NCBI RefSeq assembly: GCF_900101545.1
Contig: NZ_FMZU01000015.1
Coordinates: forward strand, 1 to 64,000
Direction: 5' to 3'
Source of the DNA: Variovorax sp. CF079
GTDB taxonomy: Bacteria > Pseudomonadota > Gammaproteobacteria > Burkholderiales > Burkholderiaceae_C
DNA: 64,000 nt
Of the stretch, positions 43,430-51,952 are shown one piece after another. The number at the start of each line of letters is the position of its first letter. Positions within the stretch are counted from its first letter, which is position 1. The notes under the pieces were generated by a model, which saw only the letters and a list, made by a program, of their open reading frames with translations, made no database searches and was not told where the DNA came from. The position numbers and the translations under genes were made by a program.

Positions 43430-44611
43430 ATGGATTTGAGCTTCACGCCCGAAGAACAGAAGTTCCGCGAAGAGATTCGCGCCTGGGTCAAAGACAACCT
43501 TCCCCAAGACATCTCCCACAAGGTGCACAACGCACTGGAACTCACGCGCGAAGACTTGCAGCGCTGGGCCAAGATCCTCGGCAAGAAGGGCTGGCTGGGC
43601 TACGGCTGGCCGACCGAATTCGGCGGCCCCGGCTGGAGCGCGATCCAGAAGCACCTGTTCGAGGAAGAAACCGCGCTGGCCGGCGCGCCGCGCATCGTCC
43701 CCTTCGGTCCGGTCATGGTGGCGCCGGTGATCCAGGCCTTCGGCAATGCCGAGCAGCAGAAGCGCTTCCTGCCCGGCATCGCAAGCGGCGAGGTCTGGTG
43801 GAGCCAGGGCTACAGCGAGCCCGGCTCGGGTTCCGACCTCGCTTCGGTGAAGACCAAGGCCGAACGAAAGGGTGACAAGTACATCGTCAACGGCCAGAAA
43901 ACCTGGACCACGCTCGGCCAGTACGGCGAATGGATCTTCTGCCTGGTGCGCACCAGCAACGAGGGCAAGCCGCAGACCGGCATCAGCTTCCTGCTGATCG
44001 ACATGAAGTCACCCGGCGTCACGGTGCGACCGATCAAGCTGCTCGACGGCAGCCATGAGGTCAACGAAGTCTGGTTCGACAACGTCGAAGTGCCGGCCGA
44101 GAACCTGATCGGCGAAGAAAACAAGGGCTGGACCTACGCCAAGCATCTGCTCTCGCACGAACGCACCAACATCGCCGATGCGAACCGCGCCAAGCGCGAG
44201 CTGGAGCGCCTGAAGCGCATTGCCAAACGCGAGGGCGTTTGGGAAGACCAGCGCTTCCGCGACGAGATCGCCAAGCTCGAGGTCGACGTGATCGCTTTGG
44301 AGATGCTGGTGCTGCGCGTGCTCTCGGCCGCCACCTCGGGCAAGAACTCGCTCGACATCGCGGGCCTGCTCAAGATCAAGGGCAGCGAGATCCAGCAGCG
44401 CTATTCCGAACTCATGATGCTGGCGGCGGGCCCCTTCGCGCTGCCGCTGATCCGCGAAGCCATGGCAGCCGGCTGGCAAGGCGACTTCCCCGGCGGCCAC
44501 GCCGAAGTGGCGCCGCTCGCGACGACCTACTTCAACATGCGCAAGACCACCATCTACGGCGGCAGCAACGAGGTGCAACGCAACATCGTCGCCCAGACCG
44601 TTCTGGGCTGA
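43430..44611 (+). CDS. acyl-CoA dehydrogenase, larger subunit of a paired type
   Basis: A 393-residue FAD-dependent dehydrogenase that oxidises acyl-CoA thioesters to enoyl-CoA. Family segments are QGYSEPGSGSDLASVKTKAE and the end IYGGSNEVQRNIVAQ. The last motif has Gly where medium-chain enzymes have the catalytic Glu (IYEGT); Glu244 in LLSHERTNIA could replace it, as in isovaleryl-CoA dehydrogenase. Gene order and sizes resemble the pimeloyl-CoA dehydrogenase large/small pair and actinobacterial steroid FadE pairs. A dyad 63 bases upstream may control it. Confidence 0.9.
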   Translation: MDLSFTPEEQKFREEIRAWVKDNLPQDISHKVHNALELTREDLQRWAKILGKKGWLGYGWPTEFGGPGWSAIQKHLFEEETALAGAPRIVPFGPVMVAPVIQAFGNAEQQKRFLPGIASGEVWWSQGYSEPGSGSDLASVKTKAERKGDKYIVNGQKTWTTLGQYGEWIFCLVRTSNEGKPQTGISFLLIDMKSPGVTVRPIKLLDGSHEVNEVWFDNVEVPAENLIGEENKGWTYAKHLLSHERTNIADANRAKRELERLKRIAKREGVWEDQRFRDEIAKLEVDVIALEMLVLRVLSAATSGKNSLDIAGLLKIKGSEIQQRYSELMMLAAGPFALPLIREAMAAGWQGDFPGGHAEVAPLATTYFNMRKTTIYGGSNEVQRNIVAQTVLG

Positions 44612-44635
44612 ACGCAGGCATCAAGGATCAAGACA

Positions 44636-45751
44636 ATGGACTTCAATTTCAGCGATGACCAGCAACAGCTTCGCGACGCCGTCGCCAAGTGGGTCGAAAA
44701 AGGCTACGGCTTCGAGCGCCGCCGCGGCATCGAGGCCGCCGGCGGCTTCTCGCGCGAAGCCTGGGACGAGCTGGCCGAACTGGGCCTGTGCGGTCTCTAC
44801 ATTCCCGAAGACGAGGGCGGCCTCGGCATGGGGCCGGTCGAGGGCATGGTCGTGATGGAGGAGCTGGGGCGCGGCATCGTGCTGGAGCCGCTCGCCCAGT
44901 CCTTCATCGCCGGTGCCGTGCTCGCAGCGCATGCCGACGAGGACACCAAGGACAGCTGGCTGCCGCGCATCGCAGGCGGACAGGCCCTGGTCGTGCTCGC
45001 ACACCAGGAACGCAAGGCGCGCTATCGACTCGACGTCTGCGAGGCCAGCGCGGTCAAGGACGGCGATGGCTATCGCCTGAACGGCAGCAAGAGCGTGGTG
45101 CCGGCCGGCGACGAGGCCGATGCCTTCATCGTCCCCGCGCAGTTGGACGGCAGGATCGCGCTCTTTCTCGTCCCGCGTTCCGAAGACGGCGTGGCCGCAC
45201 GCGGCTACGGCACGCAGGACGGCAGCCGCGCCGCCGAAGTCGTGTTCGACAAGGCCGCCGCTACCCTCATCACGAAAGATGGCCTGCCCGCACTCGAACA
45301 CGCGGTCGACATCGGCATCGCCGCGGCCTGCGCCGAAGCCGTTGGCGTAATGGACAAGACGCTCGCCCTCACGGTCGAGTACATGAACACGCGCAAGCAA
45401 TTCGGCGTGGCGATCGCGAGCTTCCAGGCCCTGCGCCACCGCGTGGCCGACATGAAGATGCAGCTCGAACTCGCGCGCTCCATGAGCTACTACGCAACCC
45501 TGAAACTCAACGCACCGGCCGCCGAGCGCCGCCAGGGCGCCGCGCGCGCCAAGTACCAGCTGGGCGTGTCGATGCGCTTCATCAGCCAGCAGTCGGTGCA
45601 ACTGCACGGCGGCATCGGCGTGACCGACGAGTACATCGGGAGCCACTACTTCAGGAAGCTGACGCAGCTGGAGATGAGCTTCGGCGATACGCTGCACCAC
45701 CTGGGCGAGGTATCGTCGCGCATGCAGGACACCGCCGGCGTCTTCGCCTGA
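44636..45751 (+). CDS. acyl-CoA dehydrogenase, smaller diverged subunit
   Basis: A 371-residue acyl-CoA dehydrogenase relative starting 24 bases after the first. The N-terminal helical domain (MDFNFSDDQQQLRDAVAKWV) and the C-terminal FAD-contact region TVEYMNTRKQFGVAIASFQA are clear, but the beta domain is shortened and the IYEGT-like end is replaced by LHGGIGVTDEYIGSHYFRKL. It has no obvious catalytic Glu, so it probably acts as the structural or FAD-completing half of a heterotetramer with the upstream protein. An intrinsic terminator follows. Confidence 0.88.
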   Translation: MDFNFSDDQQQLRDAVAKWVEKGYGFERRRGIEAAGGFSREAWDELAELGLCGLYIPEDEGGLGMGPVEGMVVMEELGRGIVLEPLAQSFIAGAVLAAHADEDTKDSWLPRIAGGQALVVLAHQERKARYRLDVCEASAVKDGDGYRLNGSKSVVPAGDEADAFIVPAQLDGRIALFLVPRSEDGVAARGYGTQDGSRAAEVVFDKAAATLITKDGLPALEHAVDIGIAAACAEAVGVMDKTLALTVEYMNTRKQFGVAIASFQALRHRVADMKMQLELARSMSYYATLKLNAPAAERRQGAARAKYQLGVSMRFISQQSVQLHGGIGVTDEYIGSHYFRKLTQLEMSFGDTLHHLGEVSSRMQDTAGVFA

Positions 45752-45784
45752 CACACGGAACTGCTATCTTTTCCCGATAGCACC

Positions 45785-45819
45785 GCGCCCGCCAGCCCTG
45801 CGCTCGCGGGCGCTTTTTT
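45785..45819 (+). terminator. intrinsic terminator after the acyl-CoA dehydrogenase pair
   Basis: GCGCCCGC (45785-45792) pairs with GCGGGCGC (45806-45813), followed by six T. A second small hairpin, GCTATC/GATAGC (45763-45768 and 45776-45781), lies just before it. Its 3' end is only 18 bases from the next ATG, leaving little room for a separate promoter. Confidence 0.85.
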
Positions 45820-45837
45820 GTATTGGAGCCTGCCCAC

Positions 45838-47217
45838 ATGCACACTCGCCGTCATCTGATCGCCCTCTGCCTCGCCACGACCATGCTCGCCGCCTGCAAC
45901 ACCGCGCCTCTTTCCAGCGAGCGGCCGCCGATCGTGTTCATGCACGGCAACGGCGACTCCGCCGCACTGTGGCAGACGACGCTGTGGCGCTTCGAATCGA
46001 ACGGCTGGCCGCGCGAACGGCTCTTCACGGTCGACCAGCCCTTTCCGCTGGCGCGCGACGACGATGCGGTGGCGCAGCCGGGGCGCAGTTCGACCGCCGA
46101 GTCGATGGCCTTCCTGAAAGCGGAGGTCGAGCGCGTGCTGAAGACCACGGGCGCCAGCAAGGTCGTCCTGATCGGCAACTCGCGCGGCGGCAACACGATC
46201 CGCAACTACGTGCAGAACGGCGGTGGCGACCAGGTCGTGAGCCACGTGGTACTGGGCGGCAACCCGGCGCACGGCATCTGGGCCGTCAAGGGGCTGCGCG
46301 AGGGCAACGAGTTTTCCGGCCTGAGCCCCTTCATGCAGCGGCTCAACGCACCGAAGAACGGGGCCGGCGACGAGGTCACGCCGGGCGTGAAGTGGCTGAC
46401 CGTGCGCTCCGACAACAACGACAAGTACGCACAGCCCGACGGCGTGTGGATCGGCGCCAAGGGCACGCCCACGAACATCGGCTTCGACGGTCCGGCGCTC
46501 AAAGGCGCGACCAACGTGGCGCTTCCGCGCGTCGACCATCGCGAAACTTCGTTCTCGCCGGCCGCCTTCGATGCGGGCTGGCGCTTCCTGACCGGCGAGG
46601 CCCCGCGCACGCTGCAGCCGGTGGCCGAATCGACGATCACGCTGTCGGGCAAGGTCACGGGCCTGGGGCTCGATCCGCTCCATCCCGCGAGCGGCACCTT
46701 CGTCAACAACCTGCCGTTCGCCGGCGCCCGGCTCGCGATCTTCGCGGTCGATACCGCGACCGGCGCACGCCGCGGCGCAGCCGCGTGGGAGCAGACCATC
46801 GCGCAGGACGGCCGCTGGGGCCCCTTCAACGCGCAACCGGCCACGGCCTACGAATTCGTGCTGAGCGCGCCGGGCTATGCCACCACGCACATCTACCGCA
46901 GTCCCTTCCCGCGTTCGAGCGCCGTGGTGCAGTTGCGGCCCGAGCGCATCGCCGAAGCCGATCGCGACGCCAAGGCGCTGGTCGTCTTCACGCGGCCGCG
47001 CGGCTATTTCGATGCCCAGCGCGACGCCATGCGCTTCGACGGCCAGGCCACGCTGCCCGGGGTGCCGCCGCAGGGCGCGGGCGTGTCGAGCTCGAAGCTC
47101 AAGCTTTCAAGTGATGCGCTGCGCAGCGTCGTGGCCGAGTTCAATGGCGAACGCGTGGCCGGCCAGAGCTGGCCGGCGGCACAGGGCGATGTCAGCGTGC
47201 TCGAGCTGACCTACTAG
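45838..47217 (+). CDS. lipoprotein alpha/beta hydrolase (esterase/lipase-like)
   Basis: A 459-residue lipoprotein: signal peptide HLIALCLATTMLAAC with lipobox Cys20, then an alpha/beta hydrolase domain with FMHGNGDSAALW (oxyanion region) and nucleophile Ser115 in LIGNSRGGN. The acid and base residues are less certain; DHRETSF near 240 could supply the His. The C-terminal 200 residues look beta-rich and may be a second domain (TLSGKVTGLGLDPLHPASGT). The substrate is unknown. I use the ATG at 45838; an upstream in-frame TTG is less likely. Confidence 0.8.
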   Translation: MHTRRHLIALCLATTMLAACNTAPLSSERPPIVFMHGNGDSAALWQTTLWRFESNGWPRERLFTVDQPFPLARDDDAVAQPGRSSTAESMAFLKAEVERVLKTTGASKVVLIGNSRGGNTIRNYVQNGGGDQVVSHVVLGGNPAHGIWAVKGLREGNEFSGLSPFMQRLNAPKNGAGDEVTPGVKWLTVRSDNNDKYAQPDGVWIGAKGTPTNIGFDGPALKGATNVALPRVDHRETSFSPAAFDAGWRFLTGEAPRTLQPVAESTITLSGKVTGLGLDPLHPASGTFVNNLPFAGARLAIFAVDTATGARRGAAAWEQTIAQDGRWGPFNAQPATAYEFVLSAPGYATTHIYRSPFPRSSAVVQLRPERIAEADRDAKALVVFTRPRGYFDAQRDAMRFDGQATLPGVPPQGAGVSSSKLKLSSDALRSVVAEFNGERVAGQSWPAAQGDVSVLELTY

Positions 47218-47238
47218 CAGATCGAGATCGGCCCGGCG

Positions 47239-47796
47239 CTAGCCGTGCAGCCGCGAGCTGTGCGGCAAGTGCGCCATCAGGAACTCCATCTGGTCGGCCA
47301 GGATGCGGCGGTTGCGCAGGATGAAGTCTTCCCACAGGCTGGGCACGTAAGGCGCGTAGAGCAGCGGCATGTTGGCCTGCTCGGGCGTGCGGCTGCTCTT
47401 GCGGTGGTTGCAGGGCTTGCAGGCCGTGACCACGTTCATCCAGGTGTCGATGCCGTTCTGCGCGAACGGGATGATGTGCTCGCGCGTGAGTTCTTCCTCG
47501 TGGAAGTGGCCGCCGCAATAGGCGCAGACGTTGCGGTCGCGTGCGAACAGCTTGCTGTTGGTGAGGCCGGGGCGCTGCGTGAAGGGGTTGATGCGCGGCA
47601 CGCCCTTGGTGCCGATGATGCTGTTGACCGCGATCTGCGACTGCTCGCCCGTGATCGCGTTGTGGCCCCCGCGGAACAGCGCGACCTGCGCGCCGACTTC
47701 CCAACGCACTTCGTCCGCCGCGTAGTGGATCACCGCCTGTTCGAGCGAAATCCACGATTGGGGCAGCCCTTGGGCCGACAACTTCAAGACCTTCAC
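47239..47796 (-). CDS. HNH endonuclease-domain protein
   Basis: A 185-residue protein with an HNH nuclease module at about 90-145: CAYCGGHFHEEELTREHIIP, then NVVTACKPCNHRK, giving the two CxxC zinc pairs and the His-Asn-His-type active site. The N-terminal 90 residues are of unknown fold. Stand-alone HNH proteins of this length recur in Burkholderiales near ribF; the role is unknown and no restriction or phage genes are nearby. I use the GTG at 47796, which has AGGAGG 6 bases upstream, rather than the frame's far start. Confidence 0.85.
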   Translation of the reverse strand: MKVLKLSAQGLPQSWISLEQAVIHYAADEVRWEVGAQVALFRGGHNAITGEQSQIAVNSIIGTKGVPRINPFTQRPGLTNSKLFARDRNVCAYCGGHFHEEELTREHIIPFAQNGIDTWMNVVTACKPCNHRKSSRTPEQANMPLLYAPYVPSLWEDFILRNRRILADQMEFLMAHLPHSSRLHG

Positions 47797-47877
47797 CACA
47801 CGCCTCCTCGACAAAAGAAGAACCACGGAAAGACCAGGCCATCACGCCTGCCGGAGGGCTTGCGGATGACGCACTGC

Positions 47878-47901
47878 GTCACAATATACCGGCTTTGTGA
47901 C
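47878..47901. promoter_or_regulatory. inverted repeat in the HNH/ribF divergent region
   Basis: GTCACAA (47878-47884) and TTGTGAC (47895-47901) form a perfect 7+7 dyad around ten bases. It could be an operator for a dimeric regulator or an RNA hairpin. The AATATA inside could read TATATT on the minus strand, a candidate -10 for the HNH gene. Confidence 0.45.
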
Positions 47902-47909
47902 AAAAAGCC

Positions 47910-47927
47910 CCGAATGGGCCCATTCGG
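47910..47927. repeat. 18-bp perfect palindrome upstream of ribF
   Basis: The 18 bases at 47910-47927 (centre GGGCCC, flanked by CCGAAT and ATTCGG) are a perfect palindrome, lying 34 bases before the ribF start and 8 bases after the preceding dyad. As RNA it would form a short hairpin in the ribF leader. It is not an FMN riboswitch. Confidence 0.5.
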
Positions 47928-47961
47928 CGGGCGCAAAGCGCTATCAAAAAGATATCAACCG

Positions 47962-48999
47962 ATGCAGGTTTTCCGGGGTTTCAGGCATCCGGGTGTGGCT
48001 CCGGCCTGCGCCCTGACCATTGGCAATTTCGACGGCGTGCACCGTGGCCACCAGGCCATGCTGGGGCTGCTCAACACCGAGGCGCGCCTGCGCGGGCTGC
48101 CCAGCTGCGTGCTGACCTTCGAGCCGCATCCGCGCGACTACTTCGCCGCCGTCAACAAGCGACCCGAACTGGCGCCGGCGCGCATCGGCACGCTGCGCGA
48201 CAAGCTCAGCGAGCTGGCGGCCAGCGGCGTGGCACAGACCATCGTGCTGCCTTTCGATGCCCGCCTCGCCTCGCAGACCCCCGACGAATTCATCCAGCAC
48301 GTGCTGATCGAGGGCTTGGGCGTGCGCTACGTGCTGGTCGGCGACGACTTCCGTTTCGGCGCCAAGCGCGCCGGCGACTACGCGATGCTCGACCAAGCCG
48401 GCGACCGGCATGGCTTCGACGTGGCGCGGATGATGAGCTACGAAGTGCACGGCCTGCGCGTCTCGAGCTCCGCCGTGCGCGAGGCGCTGGCCGAAGGCCG
48501 GATGGGTGACGTGCAGGCCCTGCTCGGCCGGCCCTATGCGATCTCCGGCCATGTGGTGCACGGCCGCAAGCTCGGCCGCGCGCTGGGCGCCTCGGAGCCC
48601 GGCCGCGACGACGGCTTCCGCACCCTCAACCTGCGCTTCAAGCACTGGAAGCCGGCCGCCAGCGGCATCTTCGCGGTGCTGGTGCACGGTCTCGGCGATG
48701 CACCACTGCATGGCGTCGCCAACCTCGGCGTGCGTCCCTCGCTCGACGCCAACGATGTCAACGCCGGCCGGGTGCTCTTGGAGACCCATTGCCTCGATTG
48801 GCCGGCCCACCTCGGCGCGGAAGGGGCCTACGGTAAAATCGTGCGCGTGGAACTGCTGCACAAACTGCACGACGAATTGCGCTACACCAGCCTCGAGGCC
48901 CTCACGGCGGGCATCGCGAAGGATGGCCGCGACGCACGTGCGTTCTTTGCTTCCACCCACGCCGAAACCCATCGCCAGACCACGCGCGACCGAATTTAG
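47962..48999 (+). CDS. ribF: bifunctional riboflavin kinase/FAD synthetase
   Basis: Makes FMN and FAD from riboflavin. The 345-residue protein has the adenylyltransferase domain first, with LTIGNFDGVHRGHQ (HxGH-like) near 20, VGDDFRFG near 125 and SSSAVREALAEG near 175, then the kinase domain with GIFAVLVHG and GVANLGVRPSLD. The ATG at 47962 begins the conserved QVFRGF; the open frame upstream is a shadow of the HNH gene. ileS follows after a repeat-containing gap of 115 bases. Confidence 0.96.
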   Translation: MQVFRGFRHPGVAPACALTIGNFDGVHRGHQAMLGLLNTEARLRGLPSCVLTFEPHPRDYFAAVNKRPELAPARIGTLRDKLSELAASGVAQTIVLPFDARLASQTPDEFIQHVLIEGLGVRYVLVGDDFRFGAKRAGDYAMLDQAGDRHGFDVARMMSYEVHGLRVSSSAVREALAEGRMGDVQALLGRPYAISGHVVHGRKLGRALGASEPGRDDGFRTLNLRFKHWKPAASGIFAVLVHGLGDAPLHGVANLGVRPSLDANDVNAGRVLLETHCLDWPAHLGAEGAYGKIVRVELLHKLHDELRYTSLEALTAGIAKDGRDARAFFASTHAETHRQTTRDRI

Positions 49000-49023
49000 C
49001 CCTGCACGCACCGTGCTGCCGCC

Positions 49024-49095
49024 CTTCGACAAGCTCAGGGCGAACGGCTTTTTATTCGCGCCGACGCCTAACCGTTCGGGCTGAGCCTGTCGAAG
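49024..49095. repeat. REP-like inverted repeat between ribF and ileS
   Basis: Two 24-base arms (49024-49047 and 49072-49095) are inverted copies differing at three positions, around a 24-base centre. Each arm has the form CTTCGACA(A/G)GCTCAG..CGAACGG. From general knowledge this CTTCGACARGCTCAG core is widely dispersed between genes in several proteobacterial genomes. As RNA it would form a long hairpin between the ribF and ileS reading frames. Confidence 0.8.
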
Positions 49096-49114
49096 CCCTG
49101 TTTCGAACTCCATC

Positions 49115-51952
49115 ATGTCTGACGTTGCACCCTCCATCGACTACCGCGCCACGCTGAACCTGCCCGACACCCCCTTCCCGATGCGCGGCGACCTGCCCAA
49201 GCGCGAACCGGGCTGGGTGAAAGAGTGGAACGACGAAGGCCGCTACCACCGCCTGCGCGACGCGCGCCACGGCGCGCCCAAGTTCATCCTGCACGACGGC
49301 CCGCCGTACGCCAACGGCCAGATCCACATGGGCCACGCCGTCAACAAGATCCTGAAGGACATGATCACCAAGGCGCGCCAGCTCGAGGGCTACGACGCGC
49401 TCTACGTGCCCGGCTGGGACTGCCACGGCCTGCCGATCGAGAACGCGATCGAAAAGAAGTACGGCCGCAACCTGAGCCGCGACGAGATGCAGGCCAAGAG
49501 CCGCGCCTACGCGACCGAGCAGATCGCGCAGCAGATGGGCGACTTCCAGCGCCTGGGCGTGCTGGGCGAATGGGACCATCCCTACAAGACCATGGACTTC
49601 GCCAACGAGGCCGGCGAGCTGCGCGCCTTCAAGCGCGTGATCGAGCGCGGCTTCGTCTACCGCGGGCTCAAGCCGGTCTATTGGTGCTTCGACTGCGGCT
49701 CTTCGCTGGCGGAGTTCGAGATCGAATACGCCGACAAGAAGAGTCAGACGCTCGACGTCGCCTTCAAGGCGCACGAGCCGGCCAGGCTCGCGGCTGCCTT
49801 CGGCCTGCCGGCGCTCGCCAAGGACGCTTTCGTCGTCATCTGGACCACCACCGCCTGGACCATCCCCGCCAACCAGGCCCTCAACCTGAACCCCGAGCTC
49901 GACTACGCGCTGGTCGATACTGAGCGCGGCCTGCTGGTGCTGGCCGCTTCGCTGGTCGAGATGTGCATGAACCGCTATGCGCTCGACGGCAAGGTGCTGG
50001 CCACCGCCAAGGGCGAGAAGCTCGGCGGCCTCGAGTTCGAGCATCCGCTCTACGACGTCGATGCCGGCTACCGCCGCCTGTCGCCGGTCTACCTGGCCGA
50101 CTACGCGACGGCCGACGACGGCACCGGCATCGTCCACTCCTCGCCGGCCTACGGCGTGGACGACTTCAACTCCTGCATCGCGCACGGCGTCGCCTACGAC
50201 GACATCCTGAACCCGGTGCAGGGCAACGGCAGCTACGCGCCCGACTTCCCGCTCTTCGGCGGCCAGAACATCTGGAAGGCCGTGCCGCACATCATCCAGA
50301 CGCTGCGCGATGCCAACCGCCTGCTCACGACCGAGACCATCACCCACAGCTACCCGCACTGCTGGCGCCACAAGACGCCAGTGATCTACCGCGCGGCGGC
50401 CCAGTGGTTCGTCCGCATGGACGAAGGCGAAGGCGTGTTCACCAAGGACAAGGCGCCCAAGACCCTGCGCCAGATGGCACTGGATGCGATCGAAGAGACC
50501 AGCTTTTACCCGGAGAATGGCAAGGCCCGCCTGCACGACATGATCGCCAACCGGCCCGACTGGTGCATCAGCCGCCAGCGCAGCTGGGGCGTGCCGATCC
50601 CCTTCTTCCTGCACAAGGACTCGGGCGAGCTGCATCCGCGCACGATGGAGATCCTCGACCAGGCGGCCGACATCGTCGAGAAAGGCGGCATCGAGGCCTG
50701 GAGCCGCGTGACGGTCGAAGAGATCCTTGGCGCCGCCGACGCGCCCCACTACACCAAGAGCACCGACATCCTCGAGGTCTGGTTCGACTCGGGTTCGACC
50801 TTCTTCCACGTGCTGCGCGGCACGCACCCGAACGTCCACCACCAGACCGGCCCGGAAGCCGACCTCTACCTCGAAGGCCACGACCAGCACCGCGGCTGGT
50901 TCCACTCGTCGCTCTTGATCGCCTGCGCACTCGAAGGCCGCGCGCCCTACAAGGGCCTGCTGACGCACGGCTTCACCATCGACAGCCAGGGCCGCAAGAT
51001 GAGCAAGTCGCTCGGCAACGGCCTCGACCCGCAGGAAGTCAACAAGAAGCTCGGCGCCGAGATCATCCGGCTCTGGGTCGCGGCCAGCGACTATTCGGGC
51101 GACATCGCGGGCGACGACAAGATCCTTGCGCGCGTGGTCGACGCCTACCGGCGCATCCGCAACACGCTGCGCTTCCTGCTCGCCAACACCAGCGACTTCG
51201 ACATCGCGAAGGACGCGGTGCCGCGGGGCGAGCTGCTCGAGATCGACCGCTATGCCTTGAGCCGCGCCGCGCAGTTCCAGGCCGAGGTGCTCGCGCACTA
51301 CAAGGTCTACGAGTTCCACCCGGTGGTGGCCAAGCTGCAGGTGTATTGCTCGGAAGACCTCGGCGCCTTCTACCTCGACATCCTGAAGGACCGCCTCTAC
51401 ACCACCGCGCCCGGCTCGCACGCGCGGCGCAGCGCGCAGACGGCGCTGTGGCACATCACGCAGGCGATGCTGCGCTGGATGGCGCCCTTCCTGAGCTTCA
51501 CTGCCGAAGAGGCGTGGAAGTTCGTCGGCAACGGCGAGTCGATCTTCACCCAGGTCTTCAGCGACCTGGGCACGCCCGACGAGGCGCTGCTCGCCAGGTG
51601 GAGCCGCATCCGCGAGATCCGCGACAGCGTCAACAAGGAAATCGAAACCGTGCGCGCGGCCGGCCAGGTCGGCTCCTCGCTGCAGGCCAACGTGAAGCTC
51701 GTCGCGCCGGCCGAGGACCACGCGCTGCTGGCCTCGCTCGGCGACGACCTCAAGTTCGTCTTCATCACCTCCGCCGTCGAGCTGGCGGCCGGCGACAACC
51801 TGTCGGCGCAGGTGACGGCGAGTTCGGCCACCAAATGCGAACGCTGCTGGCACTGGCGCGATGACGTCGGGCACGACCCAGCGCATCCGGCCATCTGCGG
51901 CCGCTGCACCAGCAACCTCTACGGTGCCGGCGAAGCCAGGAGCATCGCCTGA
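49115..51952 (+). CDS. ileS: isoleucyl-tRNA synthetase
   Basis: Charges tRNA-Ile; 945-residue class I enzyme. HIGH appears as HMGH in ANGQIHMGHAVNK near 71, KMSKS in GRKMSKSLGN near 630, and the C-terminal zinc finger as CERCWHWRDD and CGRCTSNLYG near 910-935, so it is the bacterial zinc-containing type. Its stop overlaps the lspA start by one base (TGATG). No T-box was seen upstream. Confidence 0.97.
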   Translation: MSDVAPSIDYRATLNLPDTPFPMRGDLPKREPGWVKEWNDEGRYHRLRDARHGAPKFILHDGPPYANGQIHMGHAVNKILKDMITKARQLEGYDALYVPGWDCHGLPIENAIEKKYGRNLSRDEMQAKSRAYATEQIAQQMGDFQRLGVLGEWDHPYKTMDFANEAGELRAFKRVIERGFVYRGLKPVYWCFDCGSSLAEFEIEYADKKSQTLDVAFKAHEPARLAAAFGLPALAKDAFVVIWTTTAWTIPANQALNLNPELDYALVDTERGLLVLAASLVEMCMNRYALDGKVLATAKGEKLGGLEFEHPLYDVDAGYRRLSPVYLADYATADDGTGIVHSSPAYGVDDFNSCIAHGVAYDDILNPVQGNGSYAPDFPLFGGQNIWKAVPHIIQTLRDANRLLTTETITHSYPHCWRHKTPVIYRAAAQWFVRMDEGEGVFTKDKAPKTLRQMALDAIEETSFYPENGKARLHDMIANRPDWCISRQRSWGVPIPFFLHKDSGELHPRTMEILDQAADIVEKGGIEAWSRVTVEEILGAADAPHYTKSTDILEVWFDSGSTFFHVLRGTHPNVHHQTGPEADLYLEGHDQHRGWFHSSLLIACALEGRAPYKGLLTHGFTIDSQGRKMSKSLGNGLDPQEVNKKLGAEIIRLWVAASDYSGDIAGDDKILARVVDAYRRIRNTLRFLLANTSDFDIAKDAVPRGELLEIDRYALSRAAQFQAEVLAHYKVYEFHPVVAKLQVYCSEDLGAFYLDILKDRLYTTAPGSHARRSAQTALWHITQAMLRWMAPFLSFTAEEAWKFVGNGESIFTQVFSDLGTPDEALLARWSRIREIRDSVNKEIETVRAAGQVGSSLQANVKLVAPAEDHALLASLGDDLKFVFITSAVELAAGDNLSAQVTASSATKCERCWHWRDDVGHDPAHPAICGRCTSNLYGAGEARSIA

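Noticed and set aside
47239..47796. HNH gene as part of a restriction, retron or anti-phage island
   Set aside because: Neighbours are core genes (ribF, ileS) and no methylase, reverse transcriptase or toxin partner is present.
47797..47961. FMN riboswitch upstream of ribF
   Set aside because: The gap is shorter than needed for the full aptamer plus expression platform and lacks the conserved junction sequences; only two simple dyads are present.
49000..49114. T-box or other tRNA-sensing leader for ileS
   Set aside because: No T-box consensus; the gap is filled by the REP-like repeat, and T-boxes are rare in betaproteobacteria.
49052..51886. 944-codon minus-strand frame opposite ileS
   Set aside because: It is the antisense of a secure ileS gene; the product is rich in Arg, Ala, Val and His with no recognisable domain, as expected of shadows in GC-rich codon-biased DNA.
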